From CBDFKF01 sp965248765 (lineage in GTDB: Bacteria > Pseudomonadota > Alphaproteobacteria > VGEJ01): DNA of 64,000 bases. The notes beneath the pieces were generated by a model. The model was not told the DNA's origin and searched no databases. It saw only the letters and a program-made list of their open reading frames with translations. This document shows positions 18,809-27,190 of the stretch, piece after piece. The stretch covers positions 310,001 to 374,000 of the forward strand of contig CBDFKF010000002.1 in NCBI GenBank assembly GCA_965248765.1. Reading direction: 5' to 3'. Numbering within the stretch: position 1 is the stretch's first letter; each line of letters starts with the position of its first letter. A program made the position numbers and the translations under genes.

Positions 18809-19690
18809 ATGCTGGTAGTGGAAACGATCGCACGGATCCGTCGGGATCATCTGGTGAGGGGCGTTCCGATCAAGACGATCGCCCGGGATTTGAGGGTTTC
18901 GAAGAACACGGTGCGCAAGGTGGTGCGGGGCGATGAGACCTCGTACAGCTACGAGCGCAAGATCCAGCCGATGCCGAAGCTTGGACCGTGGGTGGATGAG
19001 CTCGAGCGCCAGCTGAAGGCCAACGAGAAGAAGGCGCGCCGGGATCGGCTGTCTCTGCTGCGGATTCATGAAGACCTTGCGTCTCTGGGCTATGAGGGCG
19101 GCTACGACGCGGTGCGCCGCTATGCCAGGGTCTGGCGGCGCCGGCACCGGCTGTTGTCGTCGTCCGAGGCCTATGTGCCGCTGATCTTCGATCCGGGCGA
19201 GGCCTACCAGTTCGACTGGAGCCACGAATACGCGGTGTTGTCGGGCACGACGACCAGGGTGAAGGCGGCGCACATGCGGCTGTGACACAGCCGCATGCAG
19301 CTGGTCCAGATCTTCCCGCGCGAGAGCCAGGAGATGGTGTTCGAGGCGCACGAGCGCGCGTTCCGCTTCTTCGGCGGGGTCTGCCGGCGCGGCATCTACG
19401 ACAACATGAAGACGGCGGTGAGCACGGTGTTCGTGGGCAAGAAGCGGGACTACAACCGCCGCTTCCAGGAGATGTGTACCCACCATCTGGTGGAGCCTGT
19501 GGCGTGCACGCCCGGGGCTGGCTGAGAGAAGGGGCAGGTCGAGAGACAGGTGGGTGAGGTTCGCGGCCGCCTGTTCGTGCCCAGCCCGCGGGGCCGCTCC
19601 TACGCCGAGATCAACGAGTGGCTCATGGATCGGTGCATCGAGGACGCCAGGAAGCATCCGCATCCGACGATCCCGGGCAAGACGGTGTAG
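18809..19690 (+). pseudogene. istA: Second IS21-type IstA, two nonsense codons and 3' truncation
   Basis: ATG 18809 has gggggag upstream. The N-terminal helix-turn-helix is present (GVPIKTIARDLRVSKNTVRK) and the catalytic-domain start is AYQFDWSHEYAVL. The same frame carries TGA near 19283, where related proteins have Cys (RL-C-HSRMQLVQ), and TGA near 19524, in place of Trp (GAG-W-EKGQVE). It stops at 19690 (PTIPGKTV), well short of a full IstA. It abuts an oppositely oriented IS21 fragment. Confidence 0.85.
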
Positions 19691-19983
19691 GCTAACAGTA
19701 CATGGGCCTTGCTGAGCGTTGGCACGGCCGCGAAGTCGAAGCTTTCGAGCGTCTTGCCCATGGGCAGGCGTGCCTCCCTGAGATGGCGCTGGATGCGGCG
19801 GCGATCACGCTCGGCCAGCTCCAACTCGGCCAGAGCGCCAGGAACCGGGCGGCCGGCCACCCTTCACGATCGGCCCTGTCCGCGAACGCCGGCCACAGGT
19901 TCGCAAAGGTCGGCAGACGCAGCGCGGTCAGCATCAGCGGGCAACTTGGCGGTATCGGCGGTAATCTTGGTCGGGGCACTCAT
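19691..19983 (-). pseudogene. istB: IstB N-terminal fragment (IS21 element 3)
   Basis: It begins MSAPTKITADTAKLP at 19983, overlapping the istA stop (ATGA). It continues in shifted frames as LRLPTFANLWPAFADRADRE and LREARLPMGKTLESFDFAAV, the IstB N-terminal region before Walker A. It is truncated at the junction with istA2. Confidence 0.75.
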
Positions 19984-20735
19984 GCGGCGAGCTCCCGCGC
20001 GGCGAAGAGCGCGTCGTAGCTGTCAGCGCCGGGGATATCGACCGTGACCACCGGCACGTCGTTGAGGTGAGCGACGAAGCGCTGCTCCAGCAGCTTGAGA
20101 TCGGGAAGCCGGTCCGCTGCGAGAAGCTCGTCGAGCTGCTGGGCCATCTCGGCTTCGCAGGCTCTGTCATGAGCCAGCCAGAGGAGACCGACCATGATCC
20201 TGCAAGCGCTCCGCTGATCGAGGGCCGCACTCAGCGCGTTCCAGCATCGCCGGTAGGCGATACGGGGAAAGAGCTGATCGCGATAGCGCAGCCCGGCCAG
20301 GGCCTGGGGCTTGGTGCGCAGGCTATGGATGACGTGGTGGTAGTTCACCACATGGGCGTGACCGCCACGCCCACGCGCGGGAGGGCGGCCGCGTGGCAGG
20401 GTCAGGATCGGGCTGGCGCCGAGCCAGAGCTCGAGGCGATCGTCGTAGATGCGCCCCTTGAGCCGATGCCCGATCAGGGTGGAGGGCACGGTGTAGAAGA
20501 CCTTGCGCAGGACGAAGCCACTCGATGAGGTCACGGTGACCGTAACCTGCCACCCGATCACGGGCTTCTCTGGATCGGCGTATCCAGCACCGTCCGCCGG
20601 AGCAGTCGAAACGGCGCCGGGTCCCGGCTCGACCGCGGGGTGTTGTTCGGCGCGTGGGTTGCGCGCCGATCGGCGTGATAAGCTATTGAAGTGGCTTGAT
20701 ACTGGGGGGTCAAAATTGCACGCCGAACAACATAC
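19980..20735 (-). pseudogene. istA: IstA C-terminal fragment with retained IS21 terminus
   Basis: The C-terminal third of IstA (VFYTVPSTLIGHRLKGRIYD to DSYDALFAARELAA) is present. The DDE core is missing. At about 20705-20735 the sequence matches an IS21-type end (tgttcggcgtgcaattttga on the minus strand). The element has therefore suffered an internal deletion joining its left end to the istA tail. Confidence 0.75.
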
Positions 20736-20880
20736 ATGAGTGAACCTGACGCCCTGCCAAGGCATCCCGTCGAGCCAAGAATGTGCTTGCATCACCGGGG
20801 GCGTCCATACGTGCGCGGGGGGTGCGCAGCAATGCGCATTCCTACCGCAACTGGGGGGAGGAGCTCGGCAACGACCCCTC

Positions 20881-22032
20881 CTACCCTGCCATGGCCATGA
20901 TGGCTGCGACCGATCGCCCGATCCGTTCGGCGGCAGCCTCGATTTCCCGGTCGCCGAGATGGGCGTAACGCAGCGTCATGCGGACGTTGGAGTGACCGAG
21001 CATCCGTGAGACGACCGGCACCGGAACGCCATTCATGACCGCGTGGCTCGCATGGGTATGACGGAGGTCGTGAAGGCGGACATCCTCGATACCGGCCTTG
21101 CGGCGAACCCGGTACCACAGTGCGAGATTATCGCTGTACGGCCGATCCGGATTGCGCGGCGACGGGAACACGAAGGGACTTGCGTCTCGCGGTTGCCGTT
21201 CAAGGATGCTCTGGGCCTGGCTGTTGAGGGGAACCTTTCTCGCGCCCGTCTTGCTGTCTGCGAGGAAGAGCGCGTCGCGATGGACCTCGGGCCAGCGGAG
21301 GCGCAAGATCTCACCCTTTCGGCATCCGGTGAGCAGAAGAAGGCGAATGATATCCGCCTGCTGCCGATTGTTCTCTCCGGTCTGTGCGTCCAGAACCCGG
21401 TGCAGACGACCGATCTCCTCACGCGACAGGAAGCGGGTAAGCCTGGGCCGGCGGTTGGACCTGATACCCTGGGTCGGGTTCTTCTCGATGTAGCCGCAAG
21501 CGACCGCGAAGTTCATGATCTGCCGAAGCAGCGCCAGGGCATGATTGGCGTTGCCGGGAGCTGTGCGGCTGAAGGCATCGAACCAGCGCGAGAGTTGTGC
21601 ACCGGTCATACGGTCGAGCTTCTTCGATCCGAATTCTGGCTTGATGCGGCTTGAGAGCAGGTAGTGGACGCTCTTTCTCGTCGACGGCTTGTACCGGTCG
21701 AAGTGGGCCTCCTTCCACTCGCCCTCGACGAATTCCCGCAATAGCGGAACTGCGCGCTTCGGCGCTGCCTTGCTGTCCGGCTCGGGGATGGCCTGTCGCG
21801 CGAGGCATTCTCTGCGGGCCTCGGCGATCCCCTTCGTCGCGACCGAGCCGAGCGAGACGCGCTTTGATCCGCCTCCGGCATCGAGCAACATGACAAAGGT
21901 CCGTGCTCCGGTTGGCCGTACCCGGACCCCGAGACCCGGGACGCGGCTGTCCCAGACGGTATATTCCCGCTCGCGCGGACGCAGGCGGGCGATGGCGGCG
22001 TCGGTGAGGCGCATGCGTTTCCTACCCGCCAT
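20881..22032 (-). CDS. Tyrosine recombinase 1 of tandem pair
   Basis: This 383-residue integrase has a P4-type N-terminal DUF4102-like domain (MRLTDAAIARLRPRER, VPGLGVRVRPTGARTFVML) and a SAM-like core-binding domain. The catalytic domain shows Arg in LLTGCRKGEI, His-x-x-Arg in LHDLRHTHAS, His in RMLGHSNV and the nucleophile Tyr in LRYAHLG. The frame is intact and all active-site residues are present. It starts 3 bp after the stop of the second recombinase and is surely co-transcribed with it. It probably mobilised an island or prophage now lost. Confidence 0.93.
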   Translation of the reverse strand: MAGRKRMRLTDAAIARLRPREREYTVWDSRVPGLGVRVRPTGARTFVMLLDAGGGSKRVSLGSVATKGIAEARRECLARQAIPEPDSKAAPKRAVPLLREFVEGEWKEAHFDRYKPSTRKSVHYLLSSRIKPEFGSKKLDRMTGAQLSRWFDAFSRTAPGNANHALALLRQIMNFAVACGYIEKNPTQGIRSNRRPRLTRFLSREEIGRLHRVLDAQTGENNRQQADIIRLLLLTGCRKGEILRLRWPEVHRDALFLADSKTGARKVPLNSQAQSILERQPRDASPFVFPSPRNPDRPYSDNLALWYRVRRKAGIEDVRLHDLRHTHASHAVMNGVPVPVVSRMLGHSNVRMTLRYAHLGDREIEAAAERIGRSVAAIMAMAG

Positions 22033-22035
22033 GGC

Positions 22036-23157
22036 TCAGCGCTCCAGAATGGCGCCGACGGTCTCGGCTGCGTCCACCACCATGGCGTCGTCGGGATGGG
22101 TGTATTTGAGCGTGGTTTCCGCATTGCGGTGCCCGAGCAGCCGGCCGATGACAAGGACGGTCTCGCCCTCCCTCAAGGCGATGCTGGCATGGGTATGGCG
22201 AAGATCGTGAAGACGGACGTCGTTGAGGTCTGCCTCGGCGCGGATCGCAGACCAGAAAGGGTCCAGCCAACTTCTACCCGACGGCCCTCCGGTCCGGGGC
22301 GCCGGGAAGACCCACCGGTCGGTTCGCTCGATCCCGTCGAGGACCTTCCGTGCCGGGCCGGATAGCCAGACGGTTCGGGGACCTGTCTTGCTGTCGCGCA
22401 GGAAGAGACGGCCTTCCCGGTAGTCGGACCAGCGCAGCGTCAGGATCTCGCTCTTGCGGCAGCCCGTGAGGAGGAGAAGACGGACGGCTGCGATTTGAAG
22501 CGGCTTTCGTTCGGCGTGTGCAGACAGTGCTGAGGACAGGCGCCGGAGCTCGTCGTCGGACAGGAAGCGCTCCCTCCCTTTCCGGCGATAGCGCCGGATG
22601 GCGCGGCAGGGGTTGGAGCCCTCGGGACGAAGGCCCATCGCTTCCGCCTCCCTCATGATGACGGAGAGCACCGGCATGGAGCGATCGGCCGCGACCGGGG
22701 TAGCGCGGAGCGAGGCGAACCAGTTGCGGACCTCCCGGCTGTCGATGTCGGCAACCGGGCGTCCCGAGAAGCAAGGCAGGATCTGGTTGCGCAGGTAGCC
22801 CCGGTTCACCTCGAGCGTTCGCGCCTTCCAGATCCGCTGGTGGCGTTCGAACACGGTCTCGGCGACGGCCACGAAGAGGGTTTCGCCGGAGTCACGAGGC
22901 GCATCCTCTCCCTGCCGGATCGCTGTCAACATCGTGCCGGCGCGGCGCCGCGCCTCACCGACGCTCATGGAGTTGGCATCCCCGACGATCTTCCAGACGC
23001 GCTCGCCGCGATGCTGGCAGTGGATGAAGAAGCGCTTGCTGCCCGAGGGCAGGACGCGGATGCCGAAGCCGGTGAGCTTGCTGTCGCGGGTGTCGTATGC
23101 GGACTTGCGGGGCCGGAGCGCCCTGACGCGGGCGTCGGTGAGGGTGGTTCTGGACAT
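22036..23157 (-). CDS. Tyrosine recombinase 2 of tandem pair
   Basis: This 373-residue integrase is paralogous to the downstream one. The N-terminal domain has LTDARVRALRPRKSAYDTRD and GFGIRVLPSGSKRFF. Catalytic residues are LLTGCRKSEI, LHDLRHTHAS, RLLGHRNAE and LKYTHPDD. It is the first gene of a two-recombinase operon. Its upstream about 105 bp, with a large inverted repeat, is conserved in front of a truncated relative at 32738-33070, so promoter or core site and gene move as a unit. The arrangement resembles, but is one gene short of, recombinase-in-trio elements. Confidence 0.92.
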   Translation of the reverse strand: MSRTTLTDARVRALRPRKSAYDTRDSKLTGFGIRVLPSGSKRFFIHCQHRGERVWKIVGDANSMSVGEARRRAGTMLTAIRQGEDAPRDSGETLFVAVAETVFERHQRIWKARTLEVNRGYLRNQILPCFSGRPVADIDSREVRNWFASLRATPVAADRSMPVLSVIMREAEAMGLRPEGSNPCRAIRRYRRKGRERFLSDDELRRLSSALSAHAERKPLQIAAVRLLLLTGCRKSEILTLRWSDYREGRLFLRDSKTGPRTVWLSGPARKVLDGIERTDRWVFPAPRTGGPSGRSWLDPFWSAIRAEADLNDVRLHDLRHTHASIALREGETVLVIGRLLGHRNAETTLKYTHPDDAMVVDAAETVGAILER

Positions 23158-23159
23158 TC

Positions 23160-23262
23160 ATCTTCTCCCGGTTGCGGTTGCAGCCGGGGAACGGAGGGTT
23201 GCGGAATCCGTTCCCCTGCAACAAGAATGAGGAGAAAAAACGACCCTGTTTCAGGGGGTTAG
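23160..23262. repeat. Conserved recombinase-upstream sequence with inverted repeat, copy 1
   Basis: It contains gttgca..ggggaacgga pairing with tccgttcccc.tgcaac (10 bp plus 6 bp with a small bulge), then gaaaaaacgaccctgtttca. A near copy lies at 33073-33184 in front of another recombinase, and both end at accgaaggtgcg. It may be an element terminus, recombination core or operator. Confidence 0.6.
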
Positions 23263-23895
23263 AACCGAAGGTGCGCAAGACGGTGTGGCAGGTGTTCGAG
23301 GAGGAGCGGCCCTTCCTGACAGCGTATCGCGGCCCCTTCGACGGCTTCCACGCCACTGAGGTAGCGGTCTCCAAGCTTCGACAACAACCAGTACAGCGTG
23401 GCGGCCCGCGCGGTCGGGCGACCGGTGGACGTGCGGGCCTATGCCGATCGGATCGTCATCCGCCAGGACGGCGAGATCGTAGCCGAGCATCCCCGCAGCT
23501 TCGGGCGCGGCCGGATCGTCTACGATCCGTGGCACTACGTGCCGATTCTGACGAAGAAGCCCGGCGCGCTGCGCAATGGCGCGCCCTTCAAGGGCTGGCA
23601 GTTGCCTAACGCGCTCGGGCGCCTGCGGACCCGGCTTTCCGCCCGCGACGACGGCGACCGGCAGTTCGTCAAGGTTCTCGCGGCGGTGCTGGAGGCGGTC
23701 GAGGCGGCCTGTGCCGAGGCGCTCGACAGCGGCGCCTGCAGCGCCGACGTCGTGCTCAACATCCTGGCCCGGCGGTGCCAGCCGGCGCCGCCGGCGACCA
23801 TCCCGACGCCCGAGGGCCTGCGGCTTCGCCACCGGCCGGTGGCCGACTGTCGGCGCTACGACCGCCTGAGGGGGGCCGGCCATGGAGCGTCATGA
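23263..23895 (+). pseudogene. istA: IS21-type IstA, C-terminal fragment (element 4)
   Basis: It begins inside the gene at VFEEERPFLTAYRGPFDGFH. A small deletion near 23373 changes frame, and the rest reads FDNNQYSVAARAVGRPVDVR to GAGHGAS. The N-terminal and DDE core domains are missing where the recombinase unit abuts. It overlaps the istB start. Confidence 0.82.
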
Positions 23896-24610
23896 GGTGC
23901 TGGCGATGATGACAACGCTGAAGCTCGCGGGGATGCGCGCCGCCTATGACGACATCCTCGCCGACGGGCTCAAGCGCCGTCATCCGGTGCAACAGATCTT
24001 CGGCGCTCTGCTGAGGGCCGAGATCGCCGACAAGACGGCACGCTCGATCAAGTACCAGATGGCGTCCGCCAGGCTGCCGGCGGCCAAGGAGCTGGCCGAG
24101 TTCGACTTCGCCGCCTCGCCGGTCAACGAGCCCCTGATCCGCGACCTCGCAATGGGCGGCCTCCTCGAAGCCAAGCGCAACATCGTGCTGGTCGGCGGCA
24201 CCGGCACCGGCAAGACCCATCTCGCCGTCGCCATCGCGCGGTCCTGCATCCGCAAGGGCGCGCGCGGCCGCTTCTACAACGTCGTCGACCTGGTCAATCT
24301 CCTCGAGGCCGAGATCCGCTCCGGACGCCAGGGCCGCACCGCGGACCAGCTCACCCGGCGCGACTTCGTCATCCTCGACGAACTCGGCTACCTGCCCTTC
24401 GCCCAGGCCGGCGGGCAGCTGCTCTTCCACCTCATGAGCCGGCTCTACGAGCGCACCTCGATCGTCATCACCACCAACCTCGCCGTCGGCGAATGGCCGT
24501 CCGTCTTCGGCGACCCCAAGATGACCACAGCCCTGCTCGACCGCCTGACCCATCATTGCGAGGTCATCGAGACCGGAAACGAGAGCTGGCGCTTCAAGAA
24601 CCGTTCATAG
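23882..24610 (+). CDS. istB: IS21-type IstB ATPase (element 4)
   Basis: This is an intact 242-residue AAA+ helper protein with Walker A in LVGGTGTGKTHLA and Walker B in FVILDELGYLP. The start ATG 23882 overlaps the preceding istA remnant, the normal IS21 arrangement. Without a full istA partner the element should be immobile on its own. The right terminus follows at about 24650-24699 (gggggggcaatattgcacgc), directly against the flgG fragment. Confidence 0.9.
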   Translation: MERHEVLAMMTTLKLAGMRAAYDDILADGLKRRHPVQQIFGALLRAEIADKTARSIKYQMASARLPAAKELAEFDFAASPVNEPLIRDLAMGGLLEAKRNIVLVGGTGTGKTHLAVAIARSCIRKGARGRFYNVVDLVNLLEAEIRSGRQGRTADQLTRRDFVILDELGYLPFAQAGGQLLFHLMSRLYERTSIVITTNLAVGEWPSVFGDPKMTTALLDRLTHHCEVIETGNESWRFKNRS

Positions 24611-24699
24611 TCCGGCGCCGGCCGTCCCCGCGGCCCGGTTGCCACTCAGGGGGGGCAATATTGCACGCCGATCGGGGGGCAAACTTCAAAGCCGATTGA

Positions 24700-25371
24700 C
24701 AGTTCCAGGACCTCCTGTACCAGAACCTGCGGCGGGTCGGGGCAAACTCGACCGACTCCGGAACGATCATCCCCACCGGCGTCCAGATCGGCGTCGGCGT
24801 TCGCAACAGCGCGGCTTATCGGATCATCGAGCAGGGCAACCTGACGTTGACCGAGAACAAGCTCGACCTGGCTATTCAAGGCCGCGGCTTCTTCCGCATC
24901 GAACAAGCCGACGGCGAGGACTCGTTCACGCGCGCAGGCTCTTTCCAGCTTAGTCCCGAAGGTGAGATCGTCACCCCGAACGGGCTTAAGGTGGCACCGG
25001 GCATCTCCATCCCCGAAGACGCTATAGACATCACCGTGAACGAGAACGGCGAGGTGGCCGTCAAGCTCGACAATCAGGTGAACCCGCAAATCGTAGGCCA
25101 GCTCGAGCTTGTGATCTTCTTCAACGAAGCGGGTTTGAAAGCGATCGGCGACAACCTGTTCCTCGAGACTCCGGCTTCGGGCCAGGCCACCGTGAGCACC
25201 CCGGGCAGTGAGGGCGTGGGGACTATCCTGCAGGGTTTCCTCGAAACATCGAACGTCGATCCGGTCTCGGAGATCACCGCGCTGATCACCGCGCAGCGCG
25301 CCTATGAGATGAACTCGAAGGTGATCACGACCTCCGATGAGATGCTGCGGACTACGGCCAACCTGCGCTAG
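24700..25371 (+). pseudogene. flgG: Flagellar distal rod protein FlgG, 5'-truncated by IS21
   Basis: The frame enters from the IS21 end at FQDLLYQNLRRVGANSTDSG and continues with GTIIPTGVQIGVGVRNSAAY, LDLAIQGRGFFRIEQADGE and the conserved C-terminal ITALITAQRAYEMNSKVITT to the stop. The first roughly 40 residues, including the conserved N-terminal rod motif, are missing and no new start in a good context is seen. It forms the rod of the flagellum. It sits immediately before flgA and flgH, the usual order, but flgF and the flgG 5' end are not on the other side of the island. Confidence 0.9.
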
Positions 25372-25381
25372 GGAGATGATG

Positions 25382-26329
25382 ATGCCGCGCGTTCTACTCG
25401 TTCTCGCCTGTCTACTGGGCCTTGTCCTCGAGGCCAACGCCGAGACCCGGCTGCGCAGCGATCTTCGGGTCGATGCGGAGATCATCACGCTCGGCGATAT
25501 GTTCGAGGACGCCGGCGAGGCGGCCGATGTGCGGGTCGCCAATGCCCTACCAGCCGGCGAGCGGCTTGCCATCAACGCGGCGCGCCTTGCCCAATTCGCC
25601 CGCCGCCACGGCATCACGTGGCGCCGCGGCGTGCGCGCGAAATGGGTCTGGGTCACCCGAGCGAGCCAGGTTGTCCCCAAGGAAGAGATCGTCATGCAAA
25701 TCGAGCTCGCCCTGTTGGATCAGGGTGTGGCCGACCCGCTGCAGATCGTGCTCCGCGAGACGCGCCAACAGCTTCACGTCGCCATGGACGCCGAGCCGAC
25801 CGTAGTGGTGGAACGGCTCGACTACGATCCGCAGCGCCGCACCTTCAGCGCCGTGCTCCTCGCGCCGGCCGACTCGCCGACACCGGTGCGCCGACGGGTG
25901 AGCGGGCGCGTCCATTCCGTCGTCGAGCTTCCCGTGCTGCGCAACCCCGTCGGCGTGGGCGAGATCATCAAAGAGGCCGATGTGCGGATCACTCGCATGC
26001 GCGCCAATCACCTCGATGCCGACATGATCAGCGACGCAGCCGGCCTCATCGGACTGTCGCCGAAGCGTCCGATACGACCGGGCCGGCCGGTACGCGCGAG
26101 CTATGTCCAAGAGCCGGTCATCGTCACCAAGGGTGATGTCGTCACCATGATCCTGCGAACCGACTACATGCTGCTGACGATGGCGGGCCGGGCGCGCCAG
26201 AACGGCAGCCTGGGCGCGACCATCGATGTCCTCAATCCCAAGAGCAAACGCGTCGTCCAAGGCATCGTCGAGAGTCCGTCACGGGTGCGGATCGTCGCCA
26301 CCTCGCAGCTGATCATCGCCGCCGAGTAA
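25382..26329 (+). CDS. flgA: Flagellar P-ring assembly chaperone FlgA
   Basis: This is a periplasmic chaperone for P-ring (FlgI) assembly. A signal peptide MPRVLLVLACLLGLVLEANA is followed by a cleavage site. The SAF domain lies in the C-terminal half (LPVLRNPVGVGEIIKEADVR, SPKRPIRPGRPVRASYV), ending in the family's VQGIVESPSRVRIV. Three consecutive ATGs occur; the third (25382) is best spaced from gggag. The stop overlaps the flgH upstream ATG. The frame is intact, but its partner genes are damaged. Confidence 0.9.
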   Translation: MPRVLLVLACLLGLVLEANAETRLRSDLRVDAEIITLGDMFEDAGEAADVRVANALPAGERLAINAARLAQFARRHGITWRRGVRAKWVWVTRASQVVPKEEIVMQIELALLDQGVADPLQIVLRETRQQLHVAMDAEPTVVVERLDYDPQRRTFSAVLLAPADSPTPVRRRVSGRVHSVVELPVLRNPVGVGEIIKEADVRITRMRANHLDADMISDAAGLIGLSPKRPIRPGRPVRASYVQEPVIVTKGDVVTMILRTDYMLLTMAGRARQNGSLGATIDVLNPKSKRVVQGIVESPSRVRIVATSQLIIAAE

Positions 26330-26358
26330 TGCGTCGGTTCAACAAAAGGAAGCATCGC

Positions 26359-27136
26359 ATGTTGCCAACCTGGCGTGATACGTGGGGCAGAGCCAACCTC
26401 ATCAGATGGGCCGTCGTCGCGGGTCTGGCGGTCGCTCTCGGGGCCTGCAACCTCGGGCGCCGGCTGACGGAGGTCGGAACCGAGCCGGCGCTAGCCACCC
26501 ATTGTCAATCCCAACGGTCAGCCCGGTTACAAGGCGGTCTGCCTGCCCATGCCGGCGGCCGAGCCGCAATTGCGGCTCGCCAACTCGCTCTGGCGCCCCG
26601 GCACGCGGGCCTTTTTCCGCGACCAGCGGGCGTCCAGAGTCGGCGATCTTTTGACGGTCAGCGTCACGATCGAGGAGGAGGCAGCACTCAGCAACTCAAC
26701 CTCGCGCACCCGCACCAATGCCGAGGATGCCGATATCACCAACCTGCTCGGCTACGAGGGGGCGCTCGATGCAATTCTGCCCGAGGCCACCGACCCCGCC
26801 AGCATCGTGTCGCTGGGGAGCACTAGCAACTCGGCCGGCACCGGAACCGTGGCACGCGAAGAGACCGTCACCTTCGAGGTCGCCGCCATCGTCACGCAAG
26901 TGCTGCCGAACGGGAACTTCGTCATCCACGGCCACCAGGAGGTGCGCGTGAACTTCGAGGTCCGCGAGATCCTCGTGGCCGGCGTGGTCCGGCCCGAGGA
27001 CATCAGCTCGCTCAACACCGTCGTCCACACGCAGATCGCCGAGGCGCGCATCTCCTATGGCGGACGCGGCCAGCTGAGCGATGTGCAGCAGCCGCGCTAC
27101 GGCCAGCAGGTGCTCGACATCCTCCTGCCGTTCTAG
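26359..27136 (+). pseudogene. flgH: Flagellar L-ring lipoprotein FlgH, single frameshift
   Basis: The outer-membrane L-ring subunit starts MLPTWRDTWGRANLIRW with aggaagc upstream and has a lipobox LGAC. The frame is lost near 26495-26500: the expected PIVNPNGQPGYKAVCLPMP follows only after a one-base shift, then SLWRPGTRAFFRDQRASRVG and VARE to the normal C-terminus DVQQPRYGQQVLDILLPF. One indel in a ccc tract explains it, so a sequencing error is possible. flgI does not follow. Confidence 0.85.
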
Positions 27137-27190
27137 GGGCGAGGCCGCGCCGCTATCCGACGCGGTCGTCGCCGCACGCGAACGGGCGCC

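Noticed and set aside
26359..27136. Programmed frameshift in flgH
   Set aside because: No slippery heptamer or downstream structure was seen. FlgH is normally a single frame, so an indel or sequencing error is simpler.
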